From DAOPKN01 sp035391225 (GTDB taxonomy: Bacteria; Thermotogota; Thermotogae; MWEM01), in the NCBI GenBank assembly GCA_035391225.1, contig DAOPKN010000038.1, forward strand, positions 1 through 21,850: a stretch of 21,850 nucleotides of DNA, read 5' to 3'. A model generated the notes under the pieces. It was not told the origin of the DNA. It worked only from the letters and a program-made list of their open reading frames with translations, and did no database searches. Of the stretch, positions 1-6,941 are shown piece by piece. The translations under genes and the position numbers were made by a program. Every line of letters starts with the position of its first letter. The first letter of the stretch is position 1.

Positions 1-67
1 ACACGTTCTCTCCGGGCAGGGCTTTACCCTTCGGCATCGCGGTTGGGATTTTTCCTGCACCCACACC

Positions 68-96
68 TTTACAACCCAGGCGTTGAATGATACAAT
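68..96 (+). promoter_or_regulatory. Sigma-70-type promoter of the helicase gene
   Basis: The -35 box TTTACA (68-73) is separated by exactly 17 bases from the -10 box TACAAT (91-96). The -10 box is preceded by TGA, an extended -10 feature. The predicted start of transcription is near 103, giving a leader of about 30 bases that contains a T7 tract (111-117) and a GGAAAGGA ribosome site (118-125) before the GTG start at 133. The boxes and spacing are seen directly; activity is inferred. Confidence 0.65.
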
Positions 97-132
97 GCAT
101 GCGTAGACCCTTTTTTTGGAAAGGAACGTTAC

Positions 133-2553
133 GTGCCTGGCAAAACCCTTGTTGAAATATCGGTTCGCTCGTTGGTGGAGAACACCATGCGCAGCGGCAA
201 CATCGATAACCGTTTCTTTTCCCTTCCGGGAATGCTGGAGGGAGGAAAAATCCATCGCAAGCTGCAGGCCAACGCCCCCAGGGGATACGAGGCGGAGTTC
301 TTCCTGTCCAAGCTGTTCGAAAGCGAGGAATACCAGGTGCTGCTCAGCGGCCGGGCAGATGGGGTGTTGCACCACGATGGCGAATGGCTGGTGGAAGAAA
401 TCAAAACCACCTCCGCGTCGTTGGAATCCTTCGCGGAGATCTACAATCCCCGGCACTGGGCGCAGCTGCAATGCTACGGCTGGATGCTGGCCCACCAGCA
501 GGGCCTGCAGAAGCTGACCCTTCGTCTGACGTACGTGCAATTGCCTTCGGAGAACATCCGCCACGTGGACGAAGAATATAACCGTGCGGATTTGGATTCC
601 TTCGTTTCCGATCTCATGCAGCGGTTCTTGCAAAAGCATGCGCGGTTGCAGAAATGGAAAGCCCAGCGCGATGAAGCCCTTCAGGGGCTCTCCTTTCCCT
701 TTCCCCATTACCACCGTGGCCAACGTGACATGGGCGAACGTGTATTCAAAGCGGTGCGCAACGGCGAGCACCTCTTCGTGCGGGCGCCCACGGGTATCGG
801 CAAAACGCTGGCAACGCTGTTCCCCTCGCTCAAGGCGCTTGGCGAAGGCCATTGTTCCAAGGTGTTTTACCTAACCTCCAAGACCATCACGCGCAGCGTG
901 GTGGAAAACTCGTTGCAGCACATGCGCGAAAAGGGCTTGGCCCTCAAGAGCTTGGTGATCACCGCTCGCGACAAGATTTGCCCGCTCTCGCACCCAGGAT
1001 GCAACCCGGACTTCTGTCCCTTCGCGCTTGGCCATTACGACCGGGTTGATGCTGCCATCGAGGAGGTGTTCCGCAGCGACCACTGGGATCGCGAACTGGT
1101 GCAGCAAGTAGCCCAGCAGCAGCAAGTGTGCCCCTTCGAACTCTCCTTGGACCTTTCCCTCGTTGCCGACCTCGTGGTGTGTGACTACAACTACCTTTTC
1201 GACCCCAAGGCCTACCTCCGACGTTTCTTTGACGAAAAAACTGATTTCGCCGTACTGGTGGACGAAGCCCATAACCTCGTGGACCGCTCCCGTGAAATGT
1301 TTTCCGCCTCACTACATCTGGCACCCATTTCCGCCATACTCTCGGCGGTGGAAGGAATGCAACTGGGAGCGGTGGAGCGCGCGATGCTGTACGACCTGCG
1401 TTCGCTGCAGAATGCCATGGTGCAACACCTGTCCGAGATCGAGAAAACCGATTTCGCGGAGAGAGAAATGGAACCCTTGTACCGCGGCACGCGAGACACC
1501 CTGGAAGACTTCTGCGAATCAGCGGGGGAATTCTTGGGCAAACGGGGGTTCTCGGAGTGGAAAGAAAAGGTGCAGGAGGTCTTTTTCGAGGTGCATGCCT
1601 TTCAAAAAGCGCTGGAGCGCATGGACGAGCGGTACCGGTTGTACGAATCACGGCAGCGGTACGATTACAGTTGGAAGGTGTTTTGCGTGCACCCGGGTCC
1701 GGAAATCCAGAAACGCATGGAGAACGTGCGCTCCGGGGTGTTCTTCTCCGCCACGCTCAATCCCATGGAATACTACCTGCAGGTGTTGGGGGAACAATCG
1801 GAAACCAACCGCGTGGAACTGCCCTCACCCTTTCCCCAGAAGAACCTGTGCCTGCTCGTGGATGATCGCATCGAAACCACGTGGCGAAAAAGAAGCCAGT
1901 CAAAGTTGCAGGTGGCAAACGACATCGCCCAAGTGGTGCAGAGTAGCCCGGGGAATTCGCTGGTGTTTTTCCCCTCCTATGCCTACTTGCAGATGGTCCT
2001 CGACGAATTCAAGGGGTTGCTCCCCCAGCAGAAAGTGCTGGTGCAAACACCGGGCATGGCGGAAAGCGATCGCGAGTACTTCCTGGAATCCTTCCAAGAT
2101 GCCCCCAACCAACCCGTAGTGGGTTTCGCGGTGATGGGCGGGCTTTTCGGCGAAGGCATAGACCTGGTGGGAAAGCGCCTCAACAACGCCATCATCGTGG
2201 GGGTTGGCTTTCCACAGATTTGCCTGGAACGGGAGTTCATCAAGGAGTACTTCTCCGAAAACCCTGCCAAGTCGGGCAGCACTACGGGTTCCACCGGGTT
2301 CTCCTTTTCCTACGTGTACCCGGGGATGAACAAGGTGATGCAGGCAGTGGGCCGGGTGATTCGCTCACACAAGGACCAGGGGGTGGTGTTGCTCATCGAT
2401 AAGCGTTTTTCCCACTCCACCTACAAGAAGTTGTTCCCCCCCGAATGGAAGCATTACCAACGGGTTTCCCCCACGCTCTCCATTCCCGAGGCCATACAGA
2501 CGTTCTGGAAAACGAAGACTCCCTATTCCGACGGGGCAGTTTCCCAGGCCTGA
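133..2553 (+). CDS. Iron-sulfur XPD/DinG-like DNA helicase with N-terminal PD-(D/E)XK nuclease domain
   Basis: This 806-residue protein starts at GTG, with GGAAAGGA upstream. Residues about 1-170 carry the RecB/Cas4-type nuclease signature: Asp76 in GRADGVL, Glu89 and Lys91 in EEIK, and a Gln111-xxx-Tyr115 motif. The rest is a superfamily 2 helicase of the XPD/Rad3/DinG group: Walker A APTGIGKT (218-225), DEAH box (377-380), and motif VI GRVIR (740-744). Four cysteines (283, 290, 295, 333) lie between Walker A and the DEAH box, where XPD and DinG bind a 4Fe-4S cluster. Enzymes of this group are ATP-dependent 5'-3' DNA helicases that act on forked, R-loop or damaged DNA; the nuclease is expected to be Mg-dependent. 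The exact substrate is not known from sequence. It is the only plus-strand gene in the window, and its last 31 bases overlap the 3' end of ksgA on the other strand. Confidence 0.9.
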   Translation: MPGKTLVEISVRSLVENTMRSGNIDNRFFSLPGMLEGGKIHRKLQANAPRGYEAEFFLSKLFESEEYQVLLSGRADGVLHHDGEWLVEEIKTTSASLESFAEIYNPRHWAQLQCYGWMLAHQQGLQKLTLRLTYVQLPSENIRHVDEEYNRADLDSFVSDLMQRFLQKHARLQKWKAQRDEALQGLSFPFPHYHRGQRDMGERVFKAVRNGEHLFVRAPTGIGKTLATLFPSLKALGEGHCSKVFYLTSKTITRSVVENSLQHMREKGLALKSLVITARDKICPLSHPGCNPDFCPFALGHYDRVDAAIEEVFRSDHWDRELVQQVAQQQQVCPFELSLDLSLVADLVVCDYNYLFDPKAYLRRFFDEKTDFAVLVDEAHNLVDRSREMFSASLHLAPISAILSAVEGMQLGAVERAMLYDLRSLQNAMVQHLSEIEKTDFAEREMEPLYRGTRDTLEDFCESAGEFLGKRGFSEWKEKVQEVFFEVHAFQKALERMDERYRLYESRQRYDYSWKVFCVHPGPEIQKRMENVRSGVFFSATLNPMEYYLQVLGEQSETNRVELPSPFPQKNLCLLVDDRIETTWRKRSQSKLQVANDIAQVVQSSPGNSLVFFPSYAYLQMVLDEFKGLLPQQKVLVQTPGMAESDREYFLESFQDAPNQPVVGFAVMGGLFGEGIDLVGKRLNNAIIVGVGFPQICLEREFIKEYFSENPAKSGSTTGSTGFSFSYVYPGMNKVMQAVGRVIRSHKDQGVVLLIDKRFSHSTYKKLFPPEWKHYQRVSPTLSIPEAIQTFWKTKTPYSDGAVSQA

Positions 2554-3359
2554 AAAAGACCCACCATCTGTTCCAGGTCGAGTTCTTCCGCCCGGCACCG
2601 GGGAGAAAGCCCACGGGTCTCCAACAGCCGTTCCATCTGCGCGGGGGGAGAAAAGTTGTTCTTCAGCATCTTCCTGCGGTTGTGAAACGCCTGGAACACG
2701 AACGTTTCCCAATCCTCCCAACGATCCTTTGGCACGGGGGTATGCGCCTTGCGCACCAGCCGCACCACGCTGGATTCCACCTTGGGATTGGGCACGAAGT
2801 GCCCGGAGGAAACGGTAAACAACTGGGTCACCTCGCAGAAAAACCCTGCCAGTAACGTCAGGCTTCCATAGCCTTGCGTGGAAGGCTGCGCCACGAGTTT
2901 CTGCGCCACTTCCTTTTGCAACATCACCACCATTTGCTCGACGGAACCCCATTGTTTCCACAACCGCGAAAGCATGGCCGTACCTACCTGGTAGGGCAAG
3001 TTGGAAACCGTCTTGCGTGGGGGTGTACCCGGTAACTCGTCGGGGGAGAGCTTCATGAAATCCTTCAGCACGAGCTCAAAGGAAGGCTGTTGCTTGAAAC
3101 GCTCCCGCAAAACGACCGCCAGGCGCGAATCGATTTCCACCGCTACCACCCCTGCCCCCGCTTGCAACAAGGATTCGGTGAGCGTTCCGGCACCGGCGCC
3201 GATTTCCAACACGCTTTCCCCAGGAACCACCTCCGCGGCCGCCACGATGCGCTGCGCGACCTGCGCATTGGAGAGAAAGTTTTGCCCCAACGATTTCTTG
3301 AGCACAATGCCGTATCGTTTCAAGTACCACGAGGTCTTGTCCCCGGGATTGGATGCCAT
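2523..3359 (-). CDS. rsmA: 16S rRNA (adenine-N6,N6)-dimethyltransferase KsgA/RsmA
   Basis: This protein of 278 residues uses S-adenosylmethionine to dimethylate two adjacent adenines near the 3' end of 16S rRNA during small-subunit maturation. It shows the family's N-terminal KSLGQNFL (22-29), the SAM-binding EIGAGAG (52-58), and the catalytic NLPY (120-123), and its length is normal for KsgA. The ATG at 3357-3359 is chosen because GGGAGG lies just upstream; an upstream in-frame start would add 25 residues with no family resemblance. The gene follows pgk/tpi after 78 bases that contain a terminator-like hairpin, and only about 26 bases remain between that hairpin and the ATG. Expression probably depends on read-through from the glycolytic transcript. 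The 3' end overlaps the convergent helicase gene by 31 bp. Confidence 0.95.
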   Translation of the reverse strand: MASNPGDKTSWYLKRYGIVLKKSLGQNFLSNAQVAQRIVAAAEVVPGESVLEIGAGAGTLTESLLQAGAGVVAVEIDSRLAVVLRERFKQQPSFELVLKDFMKLSPDELPGTPPRKTVSNLPYQVGTAMLSRLWKQWGSVEQMVVMLQKEVAQKLVAQPSTQGYGSLTLLAGFFCEVTQLFTVSSGHFVPNPKVESSVVRLVRKAHTPVPKDRWEDWETFVFQAFHNRRKMLKNNFSPPAQMERLLETRGLSPRCRAEELDLEQMVGLFQAWETAPSE

Positions 3360-3385
3360 GTTTTTCCTCCCGTGCAAATCACATG

Positions 3386-3425
3386 AAAAAGCCCCGGGAA
3401 GGCGAACCACCCTGCCCCCCGGGAC
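3386..3425 (-). terminator. Intrinsic terminator or attenuator between pgk/tpi and ksgA
   Basis: Read on the minus strand, GTCCCGGG (3425-3418) pairs with CCCGGGGC (3398-3391) as eight pairs including one G-U. The loop is about 19 bases and could pair further. Five Ts (3390-3386) follow immediately. The stem begins 12 bases past the pgk/tpi stop codon. Structure and T run are seen directly. Because ksgA starts only 27 bases later with no room for a separate promoter, I read it as a leaky terminator. Confidence 0.65.
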
Positions 3426-3437
3426 TCGTTGCATTGA

Positions 3438-5402
3438 TTATGCCATCATTCTTCGCGCGATGCGCACCAACTCGATGAAACTTTCCTTCAGGCTGGCACC
3501 GCCCACCAAGCCACCATCGATGTCGGGCCGCGATAGGATCCCCGCGAAGTTGGCCGGTTTGATGCTCCCACCGTACAAGATAAGGGTGTTCTGCGCAGTG
3601 TGCTCCCCGAACTTGTTTTGCAGCCAGTTGCGAATGAACGCGATGGCTTCCTGTGCTTGGGCAGGCGTGGCAACCTTTCCGGTTCCAATCGCCCAAACGG
3701 GTTCGTAGGCGATGATCACCGTTTCCATGCCTTCCGGTCCCAAGTCTTTCAGACCCTTCTCCAACTGCCGTTCCAGCACTTCGAAGGTCTTTCCCGCTTC
3801 GCGCTCTTCCAACACCTCTCCCAGGCAGAAAATCGGGACCAGGCGTTGCTCCAATGCCATTTTCAGCTTGCGGTTGATGAGTTCATCGCATTCCTTGAAA
3901 ATGGCGCGGCGCTCGGAGTGTCCCAGGATGACGGACTCTACCCCGATATCCTTGAGCATTTCCGGTGAGACTTCCCCGGTGAACGCGCCCTCGTTTTCGG
4001 GGTACATGTTTTGCGCCCCCACGTGGATGCCGGACCCGGTGAGAATGTCTTGCACGCCTTCCAGCGAAACGAAGGTGGGGCAAACGGTGACACCCACTTT
4101 GGGATGGACCTTGCCGATTCCCTGCAACAACACGCGCGCGAAACTGCGGGCTTCCGAGGGAGTCTTGTACATCTTCCAGTTCCCGGCAATCAGCACGGGT
4201 CTACTTTTTTTTTTGTCTCCAATGCTTTGCAACCCAGGAAGGATTTTGCCTTCCAGCATTTCCAGAGAAGCACCGCCACCCGTGGAAACGTGTGTTACGC
4301 GGTCTTCCAGCCCGAACTTGCCAATGGCAGCAGCGCTGTCTCCCCCGCCAATGACGGTGATCGCGTCTTGCAGCTTCGCGAGGGATTGGGCAATAGCGAG
4401 GGTGCCTTTTGCAAAATCCTCCAGCTCGAAAACACCCATGGGACCATTCCACACGACGGTCTTCGCCCCGGAAAGTTTCTGCTGGAACAACTCGATGGAA
4501 GCGGGACCAATGTCCAGTCCCATGAACCCTTCGGGCACTCCTTGCTCCGCGGTGACCACCTTTGATGGTGCTCCGGCTTCCATTTTTTCGGCAACCAGGG
4601 TATCCACCGGAAGCACAAGTTCCACTCCCGCACTTTTGGCATCCGCCATCAGTTTCTTGGCCAGCTCCAGCTTGTCGTCTTCCACCAGCGAATTCCCCGT
4701 ACCGTACCCCATTGCCTTCCAGAAGGTGAACATCATGGCTCCACCGATGAGCAGGCAATCCGCCTTTTGGAGCAGGTTTTCGATCACACCGATCTTGTCG
4801 GAAACCTTCGCGCCACCCAAGATGGCAACGTAGGGCTTATCGGGGTTTTCCACGACCTTGCCCAAGAACGCGATTTCCTTTTCCATCAAGAACCCGGAAA
4901 CCGAAAGCATGTGCTGGGCAACACCCACGTTGGAAGCATGCGCGCGATGCGCCGTACCGAAAGCGTCGTTCACGTGCAAGTCTCCCATCTGTGCAAGTTC
5001 CGTGCTCCATTCCGGATCGTTCTTGGTTTCCCCGGGGTAGAAGCGCGTGTTTTCGAGCACCAGCACGCTTCCCTCCTTCAAAGCCGCTACCATTTGTTGT
5101 GCCTGTTCGCCGGTACACTCGGGGGAAAACGCAACGGGGGCGTGCAAAAGCTCCGAAAGCCTTTTGGCGACAGGAGCGAGTGAATACTTTGGATCGGGGC
5201 TTCCCTTTGGACGCCCCAAGTGGGACATCAAGATCACTTTCGCACCCTTCTCCATGGCGTACTGGATGGTGGGAAGCGCGGCGCGAATCCGGTTATCGTC
5301 GGTAATTTCTCCCGTGGACTTGTCGAGGGGCACGTTGAAATCCACGCGCATCAACAACCTTTGTCCCTTGATGGGAACATCACGAATTGTCAACTTGTCC
5401 AT
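3438..5402 (-). CDS. pgk/tpi: Fused phosphoglycerate kinase - triosephosphate isomerase (PGK-TIM)
   Basis: This 654-residue fusion catalyses two glycolytic steps. PGK (about 1-399) converts 1,3-bisphosphoglycerate and ADP to 3-phosphoglycerate and ATP; TIM (about 401-654) interconverts dihydroxyacetone phosphate and glyceraldehyde 3-phosphate. PGK marks include RVDFNVPL near the N-terminus, SHLGRPKG, ENTRFYPGE, GGAKVSDKI, WNGPMGVFE and GGGDSAAAI. TIM marks include GNWKM with Lys410, GHSERR with His495, AYEPVWAIGTG with Glu567, and LYGGSIKPAN. All catalytic residues are present, so both halves should be active. The ATG at 5400-5402 is chosen for its GAGGAGG ribosome site. As I recall, the T. 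maritima fusion has the same length. The junction contains a ten-A run (coding strand) whose two alternative frames stop within five codons, which could release PGK alone. The gene lies 60 bases after gap, beyond a terminator-like hairpin. Confidence 0.96.
   Translation of the reverse strand: MDKLTIRDVPIKGQRLLMRVDFNVPLDKSTGEITDDNRIRAALPTIQYAMEKGAKVILMSHLGRPKGSPDPKYSLAPVAKRLSELLHAPVAFSPECTGEQAQQMVAALKEGSVLVLENTRFYPGETKNDPEWSTELAQMGDLHVNDAFGTAHRAHASNVGVAQHMLSVSGFLMEKEIAFLGKVVENPDKPYVAILGGAKVSDKIGVIENLLQKADCLLIGGAMMFTFWKAMGYGTGNSLVEDDKLELAKKLMADAKSAGVELVLPVDTLVAEKMEAGAPSKVVTAEQGVPEGFMGLDIGPASIELFQQKLSGAKTVVWNGPMGVFELEDFAKGTLAIAQSLAKLQDAITVIGGGDSAAAIGKFGLEDRVTHVSTGGGASLEMLEGKILPGLQSIGDKKKSRPVLIAGNWKMYKTPSEARSFARVLLQGIGKVHPKVGVTVCPTFVSLEGVQDILTGSGIHVGAQNMYPENEGAFTGEVSPEMLKDIGVESVILGHSERRAIFKECDELINRKLKMALEQRLVPIFCLGEVLEEREAGKTFEVLERQLEKGLKDLGPEGMETVIIAYEPVWAIGTGKVATPAQAQEAIAFIRNWLQNKFGEHTAQNTLILYGGSIKPANFAGILSRPDIDGGLVGGASLKESFIELVRIARRMMA
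4190..4218 (-). promoter_or_regulatory. Putative frameshift or transcript-slippage site at the PGK-TIM junction
   Basis: On the coding strand GGAGAC is followed by ten As (4214-4205) and then GTAG. The zero frame reads GAC AAA AAA AAA AGT AGA and continues into TIM. A -1 slip, or one extra A in the mRNA, reads AAG TAG and stops at 4203-4201, giving PGK of 400 residues. A +1 slip, or one A missing, reads GTA GAC CCG TGC TGA and stops at 4192-4190. A GGAG that could act as an internal Shine-Dalgarno stimulator sits two bases before the run. The bases and frames are seen directly; use in the cell is inferred from the known slipperiness of long A runs and from the two PGK forms reported in T. maritima. 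Confidence 0.6.
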
Positions 5403-5421
5403 TCTTTTCCTCCTCACCGGG

Positions 5422-5447
5422 AAAAACGGGCACGGTACCCCGTGCCC
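5422..5447 (-). terminator. Terminator-like hairpin between gap and pgk/tpi
   Basis: On the minus strand GGGCACGG (5447-5440) pairs perfectly with CCGTGCCC (5435-5428) around the loop GGTA. A G and five Ts (5426-5422) follow. An outer CGGGAAAC / CCCG pairing could extend it imperfectly. It starts 15 bases after the gap stop codon and ends about 20 bases before the pgk start. The sequence fits an intrinsic terminator. Because pgk/tpi has no other visible promoter, partial termination or 3'-end protection of a gap-only mRNA is the likely effect. Confidence 0.7.
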
Positions 5448-5462
5448 TTGGTTTCCCGAGAC

Positions 5463-6470
5463 TTACAGCATTTTTTCCAGCATGTCCACCAGGTCGACAA
5501 CGCGGCAGGAATAGCCGTACTCGTTGTCGTACCAGCAGGCGATTTTGAGCAAGCGTCCGCCCATGACCTTGGTGAGCTTGGAGTCAAAGATTCCCGAAAC
5601 GGTGGTGCCGATCACGTCGCTGCTCACCAGCTCGTCTTCGGTGTAGGCGAACAAGCCCTTAAGCTCGTTTTCACAGGCTTTTTTCACCAAGTCGTTGACT
5701 TCCTGCACCGTCACGGGGTTCTTCATCATCAGGGTGACGTCGGTGATGGAACCGTCGCACACGGGCACGCGGAGAGCAATCCCGTCCAGTTTTCCCTTGA
5801 GCTCGGGAATGACGATTCCCACTGCCTTGGCAGCCCCGGTAGACGTGGGGATGGTGTTTTGGGCAGCAGCACGAGCCCTGCGCAAGTCGCTGTGGGGAAG
5901 ATCCAAGATGCGTTGGTCGTTCGTGTAGGCGTGCACCGTGGTCATCAGGCCCGATTCGATGCCAAACTTGTCGTTCAAAAACTTGATAACCGGTGCAATG
6001 GAGTTGGTGGTACAGGATGCGTTGGAAAGCACTTGCATCTCGGGCTTCACAACCTCGTCGTTTACCCCCAGCACCACGGTGGCGTCCACTTCACCCTTGG
6101 CGGGAGCGGTGATGATGACCTTCTTCGCCCCGGCTTGCAAGTGGCCCTGGCACTTTTCCTTGTTCCGGAACACACCCGTAGATTCGATCACCAGGTCTAC
6201 ACCCAGTTCTTTCAACGGCAGCTCGGCAGGGTTCTTGATCGCGGTGATGCGGATTTCCTTGCCGTTCACGACGATGGCGTTCTCGCGGGCTTCCACGGTA
6301 CCATTAAACTTGCGATGCACCGAGTCGTACTTGAGCAGGTGCGCCAGCGTTGCAGCATCGGTCAAATCGTTGATCAAAACGACGTCGTACCCACCACGCT
6401 TGGCCATTTCGCGGAAAACCAGGCGACCAATTCGCCCAAATCCATTGATTGCAATACGTACGTTCGACAT
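5463..6470 (-). CDS. gap: Glyceraldehyde-3-phosphate dehydrogenase (NAD-type)
   Basis: This 335-residue cytosolic enzyme oxidises and phosphorylates glyceraldehyde 3-phosphate to 1,3-bisphosphoglycerate, the substrate of the PGK encoded next. The N-terminal dinucleotide fold begins INGFGRIG, and an Asp at position 35 (LINDL) points to NAD rather than NADP preference. The active-site motif SNASCTTN carries Cys153, and His180 lies in TTVHAYTNDQ; the substrate-binding TSTGAAKA is also present. Length is typical. The ATG has GGAGG eight bases upstream. Its own promoter lies at 6521-6549, overlapping the ybaB stop codon. A terminator-like hairpin follows the gene, which could make gap transcripts more abundant than pgk/tpi transcripts. 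Confidence 0.97.
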   Translation of the reverse strand: MSNVRIAINGFGRIGRLVFREMAKRGGYDVVLINDLTDAATLAHLLKYDSVHRKFNGTVEARENAIVVNGKEIRITAIKNPAELPLKELGVDLVIESTGVFRNKEKCQGHLQAGAKKVIITAPAKGEVDATVVLGVNDEVVKPEMQVLSNASCTTNSIAPVIKFLNDKFGIESGLMTTVHAYTNDQRILDLPHSDLRRARAAAQNTIPTSTGAAKAVGIVIPELKGKLDGIALRVPVCDGSITDVTLMMKNPVTVQEVNDLVKKACENELKGLFAYTEDELVSSDVIGTTVSGIFDSKLTKVMGGRLLKIACWYDNEYGYSCRVVDLVDMLEKML

Positions 6471-6520
6471 AAAACACCTCCAGGTTATCTAAAATTCGTT
6501 TGTGCTTTTTTTCACATCGA

Positions 6521-6549
6521 AGTATAGCATACTTTTTTTTCTTTCTCAA
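6521..6549 (-). promoter_or_regulatory. Promoter of the gap - pgk/tpi - ksgA operon
   Basis: On the minus strand the -35 box TTGAGA (6549-6544) is followed by a 17-base spacer and the -10 box TATACT (6526-6521). TGC precedes the -10 box, an extended -10 element. The spacer contains an A8 tract. Transcription should start near 6514, giving a leader of about 44 bases. The -35 box includes the TGA stop codon of ybaB, so the promoter is embedded at the end of the upstream gene. Boxes and spacing are seen directly; strength is inferred. Confidence 0.75.
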
Positions 6550-6911
6550 ATCCCCAAGTCGGGAAGCCCCATCCCCCCCGTGATTTGCTCCATTTCCTGG
6601 TCCTTGGTGGTCTTCACGGTCTCAATGGCTTGGTTCAATGCCGCGGTCAACAAGTCCTTGAAATCATCCGGCTCTTCCAGCAAATCGTTGTCATACTCCA
6701 AATCCAGGATGCGGAAATCCCCCTGGATCTGGATCTTAATCGCACCGCCTCCCGCGCTGGCTTCGAACTGCCGGGTGGCAAATTCCTCTTCAAAAGCATC
6801 CATTTTTTGCTGCGCCAACTCCGCCTGCCGCAACAGCTGGTCCATGCCCGGTTTTTTCGTGGCGGGATTGCGGAAGCTTTTGCCTCCAAAACTCCTCATT
6901 TTCTTGGCCAT
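6546..6911 (-). CDS. YbaB/EbfC family nucleoid-associated protein
   Basis: This 121-residue small basic-to-acidic protein matches the YbaB/EbfC family of dimeric DNA-binding nucleoid proteins. The N-terminus is Lys-rich (MAKKMRSFGGKS). It is followed by a helix (MDQLLRQAELAQQKMDAFEE), a beta region with GGGAIKIQIQGDFRI, and a C-terminal helix ending at a Met/Gly-rich tail (GGMGLPDLGI). This is the family's usual order: helix, central strands with a conserved Gly, helix, Gly/Met tail. The ATG has AGGAAGGA upstream. It sits 30 bases after dnaX, as in many bacteria where dnaX and ybaB (often with recR) are co-transcribed. Function beyond DNA binding is not shown by the sequence. Confidence 0.9.
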   Translation of the reverse strand: MAKKMRSFGGKSFRNPATKKPGMDQLLRQAELAQQKMDAFEEEFATRQFEASAGGGAIKIQIQGDFRILDLEYDNDLLEEPDDFKDLLTAALNQAIETVKTTKDQEMEQITGGMGLPDLGI

Positions 6912-6941
6912 GCCATCATCCTTCCTTTTTCATGTTTCCCA

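Noticed and set aside
1..37. A minus-strand ATG (37-35) opening a frame that leaves the window
   Set aside because: Only twelve codons are visible and the ribosome site and promoter are weak, so a divergent gene cannot be supported.
3360..3434. 25-residue N-terminal extension of KsgA
   Set aside because: It would cover the terminator-like hairpin, has no family similarity, and the internal ATG has a strong GGGAGG site.
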